Shown: positions 41,134 through 50,372 of the stretch, in pieces
How the letters are laid out: the number at the start of each line of letters is the position of its first letter
Position numbering within the stretch: the stretch's first letter is position 1
From: Rhizobium hidalgonense
Lineage (GTDB): Bacteria > Pseudomonadota > Alphaproteobacteria > Rhizobiales > Rhizobiaceae
Assembly: GCF_002914525.1 (NCBI RefSeq)
Contig: NZ_LODW01000070.1
Span: 275,196 to 339,195 of the forward strand
Direction of reading: 5' to 3'
Length of the DNA: 64,000 nt
The notes under the pieces: model-generated
Told to the model about the DNA's origin: nothing
Seen by the model: the letters and a program-made list of their open reading frames with translations, nothing else
Database searches by the model: none
Made by a program: the position numbers and the translations under genes

Positions 41134-42642
41134 ATGATGGATCTTTTCAGCAATCTCGCGCTCGGTTTTGCGACAGCCGGCACACTTGACAACCTGCTCT
41201 TCTGCCTGATCGGCGTGCTGCTCGGCACGCTGATCGGCGTGCTGCCAGGCATCGGCGCCACGGCGACGATCGCCATGCTCCTGCCGATCACCTTCCAGCT
41301 CGAACCGGTCTCCTCGCTGATCATGCTCGCCGGCATCTATTACGGCGCGCAATATGGCGGTTCGACGACGGCGATCCTCATCAACATGCCGGGCGAATCC
41401 TCGTCCGCCGTCACCGCGATCGACGGCTACCAGATGGCGCGCAAGGGCAGGGCTGGGGCAGCTCTGGCGATCGCCGCGCTCGGCTCATTCTTCGCCGGCA
41501 CGGTCTCGACCTTTCTCGTTGCGATCTTCGCGCCGCCGCTCACCGCCATCGCGCTGCAATTCGGTTCGGCCGAATATTTCTCGCTGATGATCGTCGGCCT
41601 TGTCTCGTCGATTGCCCTCGCGCACGGCTCCGTCGTCAAGGCGCTGGCGATGGTGGCGCTCGGGTTGCTGCTCGGTCTCGTCGGCACGGATATCTACACC
41701 GGCACGCCGCGCTTCACGCTCGGCATCCGCGAATATGCCGATGGGCTGAATTTCGTGGCGCTGGCGGTCGGCGTCTTCGGGGTGGCGGAAATCCTGCGCA
41801 ACCTCGAAGGCGAGTCGACCCGCACGGTGCTGATGGCCAAGGTGTCCGGCCTTTTGCCCTCGCGCCAGGAATTCAAGGAGATGATCGCGCCCGTCATTCG
41901 CGGCACGGCGATCGGTTCGGCGCTCGGCATCCTGCCCGGCGGCGGCGCGATCCTTGCCTCCTTCGCCTCCTATACGGTGGAGAAACGCCTGTCGAAGACA
42001 CCGGGGGAATTCGGCAAGGGTGCCGTCGCAGGCGTCGCCGGTCCGGAATCGGCCAACAATGCCGGCGCGCAGACCTCGTTCATCCCGCTCCTGACGCTCG
42101 GCATTCCGGCCAATCCGGTCATGGCGCTGATGGTCGGCGCGATGATCATCCAGGGCATCGTGCCGGGACCGAACGTCGCCACCGAGCAGCCAGCGCTGTT
42201 CTGGGGCATCATCGCCTCGATGTGGATCGGCAACCTGATGCTGGTCATCCTCAACCTGCCGCTGATCGGGCTCTGGGTGAAGCTCCTGACCGTGCCCTAC
42301 TACGTGCTCTTCCCGGTTATCATGGCCTTCTGCTCGATCGGGGTCTACAGCGTCAACGCCAACGTCTACGACCTCTATGCCGTCGCCTTCTTCGGGCTCA
42401 TCGGCTACGTGCTGGCAAAACTTCGCTGTGAGCCGGCGCCGCTGCTGCTCGGTTTCGTGCTCGGGCCACTGCTCGAAGAAAACCTGAGGCGCGCGATGAT
42501 CCTATCGCGCGGCGATCCGACCACCTTCGTCACCCGGCCGATCAGCGCCACGCTTCTGGCGATCGCGGTCGCCGTGCTCATCGTCGTCTTCCTGCCGAGC
42601 GTCAAGAAGAAGCGCGAAGAGGTGTTTGTCGAAGAGGCGTAG
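41134..42642 (+). CDS. tctA: Tripartite tricarboxylate transporter large permease TctA
   Basis: 502 aa, about 12 transmembrane helices. The TctA motifs GVLLGTLIGVLPGIGATATIAMLLPIT (residues about 28-54), YYGAQYGGSTTAILINMPGESSSAVTAIDGY and GVAGPESANNAGAQTSFIPLLTLGIPANPVMAL are present. TAGGAGGCG precedes the ATG. Confidence 0.94.
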   Translation: MMDLFSNLALGFATAGTLDNLLFCLIGVLLGTLIGVLPGIGATATIAMLLPITFQLEPVSSLIMLAGIYYGAQYGGSTTAILINMPGESSSAVTAIDGYQMARKGRAGAALAIAALGSFFAGTVSTFLVAIFAPPLTAIALQFGSAEYFSLMIVGLVSSIALAHGSVVKALAMVALGLLLGLVGTDIYTGTPRFTLGIREYADGLNFVALAVGVFGVAEILRNLEGESTRTVLMAKVSGLLPSRQEFKEMIAPVIRGTAIGSALGILPGGGAILASFASYTVEKRLSKTPGEFGKGAVAGVAGPESANNAGAQTSFIPLLTLGIPANPVMALMVGAMIIQGIVPGPNVATEQPALFWGIIASMWIGNLMLVILNLPLIGLWVKLLTVPYYVLFPVIMAFCSIGVYSVNANVYDLYAVAFFGLIGYVLAKLRCEPAPLLLGFVLGPLLEENLRRAMILSRGDPTTFVTRPISATLLAIAVAVLIVVFLPSVKKKREEVFVEEA

Positions 42643-42734
42643 GGGTTGAACTCGTCGCTTGTTTGATCAACATGGAATGATCTGAGGCGGGCGCCGGCTG
42701 GGCGCCCGTTTCGCTTGACAGGATATCCAGGCCC

Positions 42735-43904
42735 ATGAGCATTCCTGCCCGGATCAAGGACGATCTGCCGTTTCTTACTTCCTTGCGCCGTGATCTGCAT
42801 GCCCATCCCGAGCTCGGCTTCGAGGAGGAGCGGACCAGCGGCATCGTCGCGAGACTTCTCGAAGAGGCAGGCATTACGGTGCATCGCGGCCTCGGCGGCA
42901 CCGGCGTGGTCGCCACGCTGCAGGTCGGCAATGGCACGCGCAGCATTGGGCTGCGCGCCGATATGGATGCGCTCGCCATGCCTGAAACGGCGGATCGCCC
43001 CTATAAATCGACTGTGCCGGGGAAGATGCATGCCTGCGGCCATGACGGCCATACCACAATGCTTCTCGGCGCCGCACGATATCTTGCGGCGACGCGGGAT
43101 TTTTCCGGCACGGTGCATTTCATCTTCCAACCGGCCGAAGAGGGCCGCGGCGGGGCGAAGCGCATGGTGGAGGAGGGGCTGTTCAAGCTTTTCCCCTGCG
43201 ACGCCGTCTACGGGCTGCACAACATGCCTGGACTTGCGGTCGACGAAATCGCCGTGGTCGAGGGGCCGCAGCTTGCATCGTCCGACAGTTGGCGCATCAC
43301 CTTTCGCGGCATCGGCACGCATGGCGCCAAGCCACATCTCGGCCGCGATCCGATCACGGCCGGCGCCACCTTCCTGTCATCGCTGCAGACGATCGTCGGG
43401 CGGGTGGTCGACCCGCTGCAGCCGGCCGTCGTCAGCGCCTGTTTCCTGCAGGCGGGTAATCCCAAGGCGCTGAACGTCATTCCTGATACTGTCGAGATCG
43501 GCGGCACGGCGCGGGCCTATTCACCTGAGGTGCGCGATCAGCTGGAGACCGAGATCGGTCGGTTGGCTAAGGGAACGGCAGCGATGTACGGCATTGAGGC
43601 CGATTACGACTTCGAGCGCCGGATTCCGCCTGTCGTCAACGACGCGGATGTCAGCGCTCGGGCGCTTGCTGCCGCGGCGACTGTCTTCGGCGAGAAGGTG
43701 CGGACAAGCTTCCCGCCGTCGACGGCCGGCGATGATTTCGCCTTTTTCGCGCAGAATGCGCCGGGTTGTTATGTCTGGCTTGGCAACGGGCCGGCGGTTG
43801 ATGGAGCGCTGCACCACAACACCGCCTATGATTTCAACGATGACGCGCTTGACTATGGCGCGGCCTATTGGGTGGCGTTGGTGGAGCGGGAGTTAAAGGT
43901 TTGA
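42735..43904 (+). CDS. M20-family amidohydrolase (N-acyl amino acid / hippurate hydrolase type)
   Basis: 389 aa. Metal-binding motif MHACGHDGHTTMLLGAAR with HAEELGF-like FHAHPELGFEEERTS at the N-terminus, the catalytic Glu in FQPAEEGRGGAK, and the dimerisation domain in the middle (GIGTHGAKPH). It is of the IAA-amino acid hydrolase/aminoacylase type and probably releases an amino acid or carboxylate from an amide. It lies 92 bp behind tctA, so it probably uses a substrate imported by the tct system; that is an inference. Confidence 0.88.
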   Translation: MSIPARIKDDLPFLTSLRRDLHAHPELGFEEERTSGIVARLLEEAGITVHRGLGGTGVVATLQVGNGTRSIGLRADMDALAMPETADRPYKSTVPGKMHACGHDGHTTMLLGAARYLAATRDFSGTVHFIFQPAEEGRGGAKRMVEEGLFKLFPCDAVYGLHNMPGLAVDEIAVVEGPQLASSDSWRITFRGIGTHGAKPHLGRDPITAGATFLSSLQTIVGRVVDPLQPAVVSACFLQAGNPKALNVIPDTVEIGGTARAYSPEVRDQLETEIGRLAKGTAAMYGIEADYDFERRIPPVVNDADVSARALAAAATVFGEKVRTSFPPSTAGDDFAFFAQNAPGCYVWLGNGPAVDGALHHNTAYDFNDDALDYGAAYWVALVERELKV

Positions 43905-43952
43905 GGTCGCGTTTGCGGCCCCTTCCCTGGTTTGTGCTTTGTGCGTCCCGAC

Positions 43953-45740
43953 TTACAAAACCTCCAGCACCGGACTTTCCAGCACCTTGCCCGTCACCAC
44001 GTCGGCAATTCCCCGGTCCGTCTGGTGCGGGCCGGCGTTGCAGGCGAGCGTTGCGCCGAAGCAGGCCTTGAAGACCCGATAGGGCGGCTTCCAATCGACG
44101 ATTTTTTCCATCGCCTTGCGGATGCCGGCGAAGGCCGAGGCGGTGTCCTTCAGCGATGCATCGGTTACCAGGCCGGAGAGCGGCAGCGGCAGGATCGCTT
44201 CGATCTTTCCGTCCTTGGCGACTGCCATGCCGCCGCCGGCCGATATGACGACGTTGGCGGCGAGCGCCATGTCGCATGCATTGCCGCCGAAGACGGTGAG
44301 GTTGTGGCTGTCATGCGAGACGGTCGTGCAGAAGGCGCCGCGCCATTCGCCCCAGCCGGTGAGGAAGCCGATGCGCTGGGTGGCGTCGGCTTTGCCGTGG
44401 CGGTGAGCGACGGCGATCATCGCGCTTCCGGCCGGCGGCACGACGAAGCCGTCTTTGACCTCTGTCTCCACCTCGCCCCATTGCGTGAAACGCGGGCGGT
44501 CGATGGTGGCGACGCGGACGCGTTCGCCTCTCGAGGGAATGCGGAAATCATTCTCGCCGAATTGCGGGAGCTTCACCGAATTTTCCAACGGGGCCGGATC
44601 GAGCTTCCGGACGCCAACCTGCATGCTGCCGTTGCGGGCGGCGATGCGGCCGCCCGATATGACCAGCCGCGCCCGGAATTCCGTGAGGTCCTCGAAGAGC
44701 ACGATGTCGGCGCGGCGGCCAGCGGCGAGGAGGCCGAGATCGGAGCGCTTCAGCCGCTGCGTGGCGTTGAAGGTCACGGCACGCAGCGCCCATTCCGGTT
44801 TCAGGCCGTAGCGCACCAGACGGCGGATGACGTCGTCGAGGCCGCCGCTTTGATAGAGTTCATCGGGAAAGACATCGTCGGTGCAGAGTGTCACGGTCGG
44901 GGGCAGGTGGCCGATACCATTCAGCACCTCGACGAATTCCTTGAGCAGATGGTCGTGGGAGCCGCGCAGCTCGATCGTCAGACCGGCGGAAAGCTTGGCG
45001 GCGAGGTCGGTGCCGGAGGTGAGTTCGTGGTCGGAGGTGACTCCTGCTGCCATGAAGGCGTTGAGATCGGCGCCTTCAAGGCCGCGGGCATGGCCGCAGA
45101 CGAGTTTGCCGGAGGCGAGGCCGGCATTGACGATAGCGGTCATACGCGGATCGCCGTCGATGACGCCGCGCATGTTCATGACTTCGGCGACGCCGCCGAC
45201 GGCGGAGGAGCGCAGCATTTCGGCGATGACGGCGGCATCGAAATCGGCGCCGGCACGTTCCAGGCCCGGTGCCGATGGCACGCAGGAAGGGGCAAGCAGG
45301 ATCATGCGCAACGGCAGTGAGCGCGCCGCCTCGATCGCCCAGCGCACGCCGTCGAGCCCGTGGACGTTGCCGAATTCATGCGGATCCCAGACGACCGTCG
45401 TGACACCGCGCGGCAACACCGCGCTCGCATATTCGGCCGGCGTCACCATGGAACTTTCGACATGCATGTGGGTGTCGATCAGGCCGGGCGTCAGGATGCC
45501 GCCCGCCGCATCGATGATCTCGACCGCATCCGTGCGGCTCTCCGGGGCATGGACGCTTGATATCAGGGCGCCGACGAGACCGATATCGACTTTCCGGACT
45601 AGGCCGGTCACCACGTCGAGCAGCCGGCCGCCGGTAATCAGCACATCGAAGGGGGCGTCGCCACGCGCAGCCGCGACGGCGCGGGCACGCAAGGCGGGAT
45701 CGTTGAGATCGGCGGGTTCCCGGCTAGGGATGGCGTTCAT
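43953..45740 (-). CDS. ade: Adenine deaminase
   Basis: 595 aa. Metal-dependent hydrolase that converts adenine to hypoxanthine and ammonia. Motifs: GLIDTHMHVESSMVTPAEYA, WDPHEFGNVHG, CGHARGLEGADLNAFMAAGVTSDHELTSG, and CTDDVFPDELY. It is the last gene of a minus-strand operon (LacI, ABC transporter, nucleoside hydrolase, ade), and its start overlaps the nucleoside hydrolase stop by 4 bp. That order allows import, hydrolysis to the free base and deamination. Confidence 0.94.
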   Translation of the reverse strand: MNAIPSREPADLNDPALRARAVAAARGDAPFDVLITGGRLLDVVTGLVRKVDIGLVGALISSVHAPESRTDAVEIIDAAGGILTPGLIDTHMHVESSMVTPAEYASAVLPRGVTTVVWDPHEFGNVHGLDGVRWAIEAARSLPLRMILLAPSCVPSAPGLERAGADFDAAVIAEMLRSSAVGGVAEVMNMRGVIDGDPRMTAIVNAGLASGKLVCGHARGLEGADLNAFMAAGVTSDHELTSGTDLAAKLSAGLTIELRGSHDHLLKEFVEVLNGIGHLPPTVTLCTDDVFPDELYQSGGLDDVIRRLVRYGLKPEWALRAVTFNATQRLKRSDLGLLAAGRRADIVLFEDLTEFRARLVISGGRIAARNGSMQVGVRKLDPAPLENSVKLPQFGENDFRIPSRGERVRVATIDRPRFTQWGEVETEVKDGFVVPPAGSAMIAVAHRHGKADATQRIGFLTGWGEWRGAFCTTVSHDSHNLTVFGGNACDMALAANVVISAGGGMAVAKDGKIEAILPLPLSGLVTDASLKDTASAFAGIRKAMEKIVDWKPPYRVFKACFGATLACNAGPHQTDRGIADVVTGKVLESPVLEVL

Positions 45741-46657
45741 TTGCGGGCCTCGTTGAGCAGGGCGGCGAGAATGACCGCGCGCGCCTTATCGGCATCGATA
45801 TCGGCGGCGAATTCTGCATTGAAGGTCGCATGCGTGGCGCGGGTCTCGACGACGGTGCGGCCACGGGTCAGACTGCCCTGCAGCTCGACGTCGATGCGCG
45901 CCGGGCGGAAGCTGACGATATCGGGAGCGACGAAGGCGACGGCGGCGCAGAGGTCGTAGATGGCCATGCCAGGGCGGCCGCGGCTGGTGCCGATGCTTAT
46001 ATAACCGGACAACATGTCGGCGATCAGCTCGGCATTGGCGCCGCCGGCATTGCGTACCGGTTCGGCATCCTCGGGCATTGCCAGCACCTTGCGGCACAGG
46101 TCGAGATCGACCATGCGCAACGGCAGGCCATGGGCGATGACGATCGCAAGGGCCTCGGGATCGGCCAGCGCGTTGAACTCGGCAGAGGCCGTGTGGTTGC
46201 CTGATGTAACGCCGCCGCCCATCCAGACGAGTTCGCCGATGCGGGCGGCGAGATCGGGACGGGCGAGCGCCACGGCGGCGATATTGGTGAGCGGCCCGAG
46301 CGCCAGGATGCGGTGCTGGCCATCACGCTCCAGCCAGCGGCAGAGTGCGGTGAAGGCATCGCTCTCGGCAAGGGCGGGCGCCTCCGGCAGGCTCTTGCCA
46401 GATGTCGGAATTCCGGTTGCGCCGAGGATCGCCTGGGCGGTTTCGAGCTTGCCGAGAACCGGCAGGGCGCGGCCGGTTTGGATGGGGAATGTCCAGCCGA
46501 AGGCGCTGGCGGCGCCGGCGGCGTTTTTTCTCACCTGCGGCAGCGGCGCATTGCCGAAGACCAGCGAGACGCCGTCGATTTCGAATTCCGACTGCGCCAC
46601 CACCAGAATGGCAGCGATGTCGTCGAAGCCCATGTCGGTGTCGATCCAGACGCCCAT
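45737..46657 (-). CDS. Nucleoside hydrolase (IunH family)
   Basis: 306 aa. The hallmark IDTDMGFDDIAAILVV (DTDxGxDD) is at the N-terminus, and further metal/ribose ligand segments are LALGPLTNIAAVA, GNHTASAEFNALADPEA and YDLCAAVAF. Cleaves the N-glycosidic bond of ribonucleosides; which ones is not readable. The ATG at 46655-46657 has a GGGTGA upstream; the longer frame overlaps the ATPase gene. The gene starts 5 bp behind the ATPase stop and overlaps ade by 4 bp. Confidence 0.9.
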   Translation of the reverse strand: MGVWIDTDMGFDDIAAILVVAQSEFEIDGVSLVFGNAPLPQVRKNAAGAASAFGWTFPIQTGRALPVLGKLETAQAILGATGIPTSGKSLPEAPALAESDAFTALCRWLERDGQHRILALGPLTNIAAVALARPDLAARIGELVWMGGGVTSGNHTASAEFNALADPEALAIVIAHGLPLRMVDLDLCRKVLAMPEDAEPVRNAGGANAELIADMLSGYISIGTSRGRPGMAIYDLCAAVAFVAPDIVSFRPARIDVELQGSLTRGRTVVETRATHATFNAEFAADIDADKARAVILAALLNEARK

Positions 46658-46661
46658 GATT

Positions 46662-47687
46662 TCACCCGAACCGTTTGAGGTTGGCCGCGCCGGCAACCGG
46701 CAGGTCGAAGGCAAGCGCGCTGCCGATCTCGTGCGGCGGCAGGCTTGCGTCGATTTCGGCCTTGATGGGCCCAAGCGGCGTATCGAGAAGATATTCGCGG
46801 GTGTTGCCGGCGAAAGATGTGCCGCGCACGGTGCCCTGAAAAGGACCGGAACCGAGGGTCACCATGCGCGGGCGCCAGGCGAGGCCGGCCGCAGCTTTCG
46901 GCGCCGGGCCGGAAAGTGCTACCGGGCCATTCGGCGTCGCGAGCTTTCCATCACTCAGCGCAAAGACATTCTCGAAGCCGACGAAATCGGCGACGAAGGC
47001 GGAGGTGGGGTTGTTGTAGATCTCTTCCGGCGTGCCGATCTGTTCGATGCCGCCATTCAGCATGACGACGATGCGGTCGGCGAGCGCCAGGGCCTCGACC
47101 TGGTCGTGGGTGACGAAGATCATGGTGACGCCAGTCTCCTTCTGGACACGCTGCAGCTCTGCGCGCATCTCGAGGCGCAGGCGGGCGTCGAGATTGGAGA
47201 GCGGCTCGTCGAGCAGCAGCAGTTTCGGCTCCATCACCATCGAGCGGGCAAGGGCCACGCGTTGCTGCTGGCCGCCGGAGAGTTCGGCGGGTTTGCGGCC
47301 GGCGAAAGTGGTGAGCCCGACGGATTTCAGGCCGCAGCCGACGCGGGCATCGAGATCGGCGCCCGAGATGCCCTTGAGACGCAGGCCGAAGGCGACGTTC
47401 TCGTAGACCGTCAGATGCGGAAAGAGTGCATAGGATTGGAAGACCAGGCCGATGGCGCGTTTGTTGGCGGAGACGCGGGTGATATCGGCGCCGTCGAGCC
47501 GGATGCGGCCGGAAGCGGGGGTCAGCAGACCGGCGATGGCGCGCATCGTGGTCGTCTTGCCGCAGCCGGAGGGGCCGAGAAGGGCGACGAGTTCGCCTTT
47601 GCCGATTGCGAGGTCGAGATTTCCGACCGCGACCGTATCGCCATAGGCGAGCGTCAGCTTGTCAAGTTGAAGATAGGCGTCAGACAT
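46662..47687 (-). CDS. PotA-type ABC transporter ATPase
   Basis: 341 aa. Walker A GPSGCGKTT (residues about 39-47), signature LSGGQQQRV, Walker B LLLLDEPLSNLD, H-loop VTHDQVEAL, and a C-terminal TOBE-like domain. The start MSDAYLQLDKLTLAYGD at 47685-47687 overlaps the permease gene by 8 bp. The open frame continues further upstream through the permease gene in another register and is not coding. Powers the permeases encoded just upstream. Sequence type is putrescine/spermidine or iron-like, while the operon genes point to nucleosides. Confidence 0.92.
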   Translation of the reverse strand: MSDAYLQLDKLTLAYGDTVAVGNLDLAIGKGELVALLGPSGCGKTTTMRAIAGLLTPASGRIRLDGADITRVSANKRAIGLVFQSYALFPHLTVYENVAFGLRLKGISGADLDARVGCGLKSVGLTTFAGRKPAELSGGQQQRVALARSMVMEPKLLLLDEPLSNLDARLRLEMRAELQRVQKETGVTMIFVTHDQVEALALADRIVVMLNGGIEQIGTPEEIYNNPTSAFVADFVGFENVFALSDGKLATPNGPVALSGPAPKAAAGLAWRPRMVTLGSGPFQGTVRGTSFAGNTREYLLDTPLGPIKAEIDASLPPHEIGSALAFDLPVAGAANLKRFG

Positions 47688-48459
47688 AACGCGAGAATCC
47701 AAGGAAGCGTTCGGCGAGGAAGACGATGCCGATCGACAGGAAGGCGAGAAGGGCGGAGAGCGCTGCAATGGAGGGATCGTAGGTGGTTTCCATGTAACCC
47801 AGCATGTCGATCGGCAGGGTCCGCACGCCCGGGCCGGAGAGGAAGAGCGAGACCGGCACCTGATTGAAGCTGGTGACGAAGCCGAGGATGAAGGCGGCGA
47901 GAATGCCGCCGCGGATATTCGGCACCACCACGCGGAAAAAGGCGCCGAACCTGGAAGAGCCGAGCAGAACGGCTGCCTCCTCGATATCCGAGCGCAGATT
48001 ATCGAGGCTCGCCGAAACGACGCGCACGGCATAGGGCAGCACCAGGGCTGTATGGGCAAAGAACAGCGCCAGCGTGATATTGAAGCCGAAGGGCACGACG
48101 AGATAGCGCAGCAGAGCCAGACCGACGATGATGCCGGGGACGATGATCGGCAGCGAGACGATCGTGCGAACAGTTTCGGCCGCGGGCAGCCGGTACCGCG
48201 ACAAGGCATAGGCGGCTGGGATGCCGAGCACGAGGGCTGCGAGCGTTCCGAAGACGGCAAGGAATATTGACATGGCAAAGCTGTCGCGGAAGCTGTCGAT
48301 GGTGAAGACCTTCATGACCCAGCGCAGCGATAGTCCCTGCGGCGGAAAGGCCAGCGTATCGCCTGATGATAACGAAGCGGCGATGATGATCAGGAACGGG
48401 CCGATCAGGAAGACCAGCAGCAGCAAGAGCACAATGGGCGAAAACAGGCGCAGGGTCAT
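47680..48459 (-). CDS. PotC-type ABC permease
   Basis: 259 aa, six transmembrane helices, start MTLRLFSPIVLLLLLVFLIGPFLIII. The EAA-like cytoplasmic loop is IEEAAVLLGSSRFGAFFRVVVPNIRGG. Its start overlaps the first permease by 4 bp. Forms the inner-membrane channel with that permease. Confidence 0.92.
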   Translation of the reverse strand: MTLRLFSPIVLLLLLVFLIGPFLIIIAASLSSGDTLAFPPQGLSLRWVMKVFTIDSFRDSFAMSIFLAVFGTLAALVLGIPAAYALSRYRLPAAETVRTIVSLPIIVPGIIVGLALLRYLVVPFGFNITLALFFAHTALVLPYAVRVVSASLDNLRSDIEEAAVLLGSSRFGAFFRVVVPNIRGGILAAFILGFVTSFNQVPVSLFLSGPGVRTLPIDMLGYMETTYDPSIAALSALLAFLSIGIVFLAERFLGFSRYV

Positions 48460-49283
48460 CGGCGGTTCCTCGCCGTTGCAAGACGTTTCAGCAGGATGTT
48501 GGCGGCAAAGCTCATGACGATCAGGATGAAGGCGATGACGCTGGCCGAGACGAAATTATTGGCGACGGAAACCTGCTGATACAGCAGCGTTTCCAGCATC
48601 AGCACCTTGGAGCCGCCAAGCACGGCAGGGGTGATATAGGCGGTCAGCGAACCGGTGAAGACAAGCGTGCCGCCGACGACGAGGCCTTCCCTGGTCAGCG
48701 GCAGGATGACCTTCCAGAAGACCTGGAACCAGTTGGCGCCGAGCACACGGGCAGCCGGGATCGCGTCCTTCGGCATGTTTTCGAGGGCGCTGATCAGCGA
48801 CAGGATCATCAGCGGCAGGAAGAGCTGCAGGAGGCCGATGAAGACGGCGGTCTCGGTAAACAGCAGCCGTAGCGGCTCGGCGCTGAGACCCATACCGGTT
48901 ATCGCCTGGTTGACGATGCCGGTGCGGCCGAGAATGACGATCCAGGCATAGGTGCGCGCCACCGGCGAGATCATCAGCGGTAGGGTGATGAGGCCGATCA
49001 TCCGGCCCTTGCCCTTCGGCGGCAGGTTGACGATGGCAAAGGCTGCGGCATAGCCGATAACCGCCGAGACGGCGGTGACTTCGAGGCCGAGACGGAAGCT
49101 GCGCAGGAAAACTGTGCGGTTCAGCGTCTCGGAGAAGAAACCGGCATAGGCCGACAGTGTCCAGCCGCCGCCGGCACGGAAGCCCTCCGACAGCAGGATC
49201 GCGACGGGCAGCAGGAAGACCACGGTCGCAAAGATGGCCGCCGGCAAGGCAAGCGCCAGGGCTTCTGCGCGGTTCTGGAACAT
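48456..49283 (-). CDS. PotB-type ABC permease
   Basis: 275 aa, six transmembrane helices, start MFQNRAEALALALPAAIFATVVFLLP. The EAA-like loop reads IPAARVLGANWFQVFWKVILPLTREGL. A hairpin lies between the binding-protein stop (49350) and this gene. Confidence 0.92.
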   Translation of the reverse strand: MFQNRAEALALALPAAIFATVVFLLPVAILLSEGFRAGGGWTLSAYAGFFSETLNRTVFLRSFRLGLEVTAVSAVIGYAAAFAIVNLPPKGKGRMIGLITLPLMISPVARTYAWIVILGRTGIVNQAITGMGLSAEPLRLLFTETAVFIGLLQLFLPLMILSLISALENMPKDAIPAARVLGANWFQVFWKVILPLTREGLVVGGTLVFTGSLTAYITPAVLGGSKVLMLETLLYQQVSVANNFVSASVIAFILIVMSFAANILLKRLATARNRR

Positions 49284-49309
49284 GAGGCGCCTTTCCAGGA
49301 CAGGAGGGC

Positions 49310-49333
49310 GGTCCCGACAGTGGCGCCGGGACC
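49310..49333 (-). other. Hairpin between the binding-protein and permease genes
   Basis: GGTCCC (49310-49315) and GGGACC (49328-49333) pair around a GGCGCC-containing loop. It may set the ratio between binding protein and permease. Confidence 0.5.
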
Positions 49334-49349
49334 AGTTTTGATACGGACC

Positions 49350-50372
49350 TTACTGGCCGACCTTCTCGTTCCAGGTCTTCAGCCAGCCGGCGCGATTGTC
49401 GAGGGCGACGGCGGAAGGAATCAACTTGAGGCTCTTGGCTGTCGCCTCGCCATAGGTGAGGTTGTTGGCCGCAGCCTCGGACAGTTTGACCTCGTTGTTT
49501 GCCGGGCTGTCGACCAGCTTTTCGGCGAGCTTGGTTTGGGTGTCGGTCGAGAGCCAGAAATCCATGAACTGCAAGGCGAGATCCTGGTTTTTTGAACCCT
49601 TGGTCAGCACCAGCACATTCATGCCACCGGTCTGGCCCTCTTTCGGCGTCGCCCAGGCGACCGGGACGTCGAGTTTGGTAAAGCCTGCCCAGGAGAAGCG
49701 GCCGATCGGCGCTGCCCAGATTTCCTCCTGCTGCATCAACTGGACGAGCTGGGAGGACTTTTCGTAGAAGGTAACGATCTCGTCCTTCTTCTCGCCCAGC
49801 GCCTCGATCGGTCCCTTCAAATCGGGCGTGTCCTTGCCGAGCGCTTGGCCGAGCATGTAAAGCGCCGGTGGCCCCTGATTGGTGGTCACGTTCGGAAAGG
49901 CGACGTGGCCGACATATTCCGGCTTCAAGAGATCGGCCCAGGAGTCGATCTTCATCTTGTCGGGTCGATAGGCGATCGAGGTGGCGTAGAAGGTATAACC
50001 AACGCTCATGCCGTCGTCGTTCGGATCCTTGGCGATGTCGTACAGCTTGGCGAAATTCGAAAGTTTCGCGGTATCGACCTTGTCGATCAGCCCGGCGCGG
50101 GCGGCGGCGAGCGCATCGGCCATCGAAACGGCGGCGAGATCGACGACGGGATTGGCCTTGTTGGCTTCCATCTTGGCCAGTCGTTCGACGCTGTTGCCGG
50201 TTTCGACAACGAGCTTGCAGCCGCATTTGGCTTCGAATGGATCGTAGACCAGCGTCTTGAAATCGTCCTGGGCAAAGGCATAGACGGAAATGGTCAGCGT
50301 CCGTTCCGCCGCAGATGCGGCAAGCGGCGACAGGGCGGAGAGCGCCACCGAAGCAATGAGAGCTTTTTTCAT
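49350..50372 (-). CDS. ABC transporter substrate-binding protein, candidate nucleoside receptor
   Basis: 340 aa. Signal peptide MKKALIASVALSALSPLAASAA, then the type II binding fold of the PotD/iron-binding group (ERTLTISVYAFAQDDFKTLVYDPFEAKCGCKLVVETGNSVERL, given in part). Segments GYTFYATSIAYRPDKMK and WAAPIGRFSWAGF are typical. The ligand is not evident from sequence; the operon genes (nucleoside hydrolase, ade) suggest a purine nucleoside. The ATG at 50370-50372 overlaps the LacI stop by 4 bp; the extra residues upstream are inside the lacI gene. Confidence 0.88.
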   Translation of the reverse strand: MKKALIASVALSALSPLAASAAERTLTISVYAFAQDDFKTLVYDPFEAKCGCKLVVETGNSVERLAKMEANKANPVVDLAAVSMADALAAARAGLIDKVDTAKLSNFAKLYDIAKDPNDDGMSVGYTFYATSIAYRPDKMKIDSWADLLKPEYVGHVAFPNVTTNQGPPALYMLGQALGKDTPDLKGPIEALGEKKDEIVTFYEKSSQLVQLMQQEEIWAAPIGRFSWAGFTKLDVPVAWATPKEGQTGGMNVLVLTKGSKNQDLALQFMDFWLSTDTQTKLAEKLVDSPANNEVKLSEAAANNLTYGEATAKSLKLIPSAVALDNRAGWLKTWNEKVGQ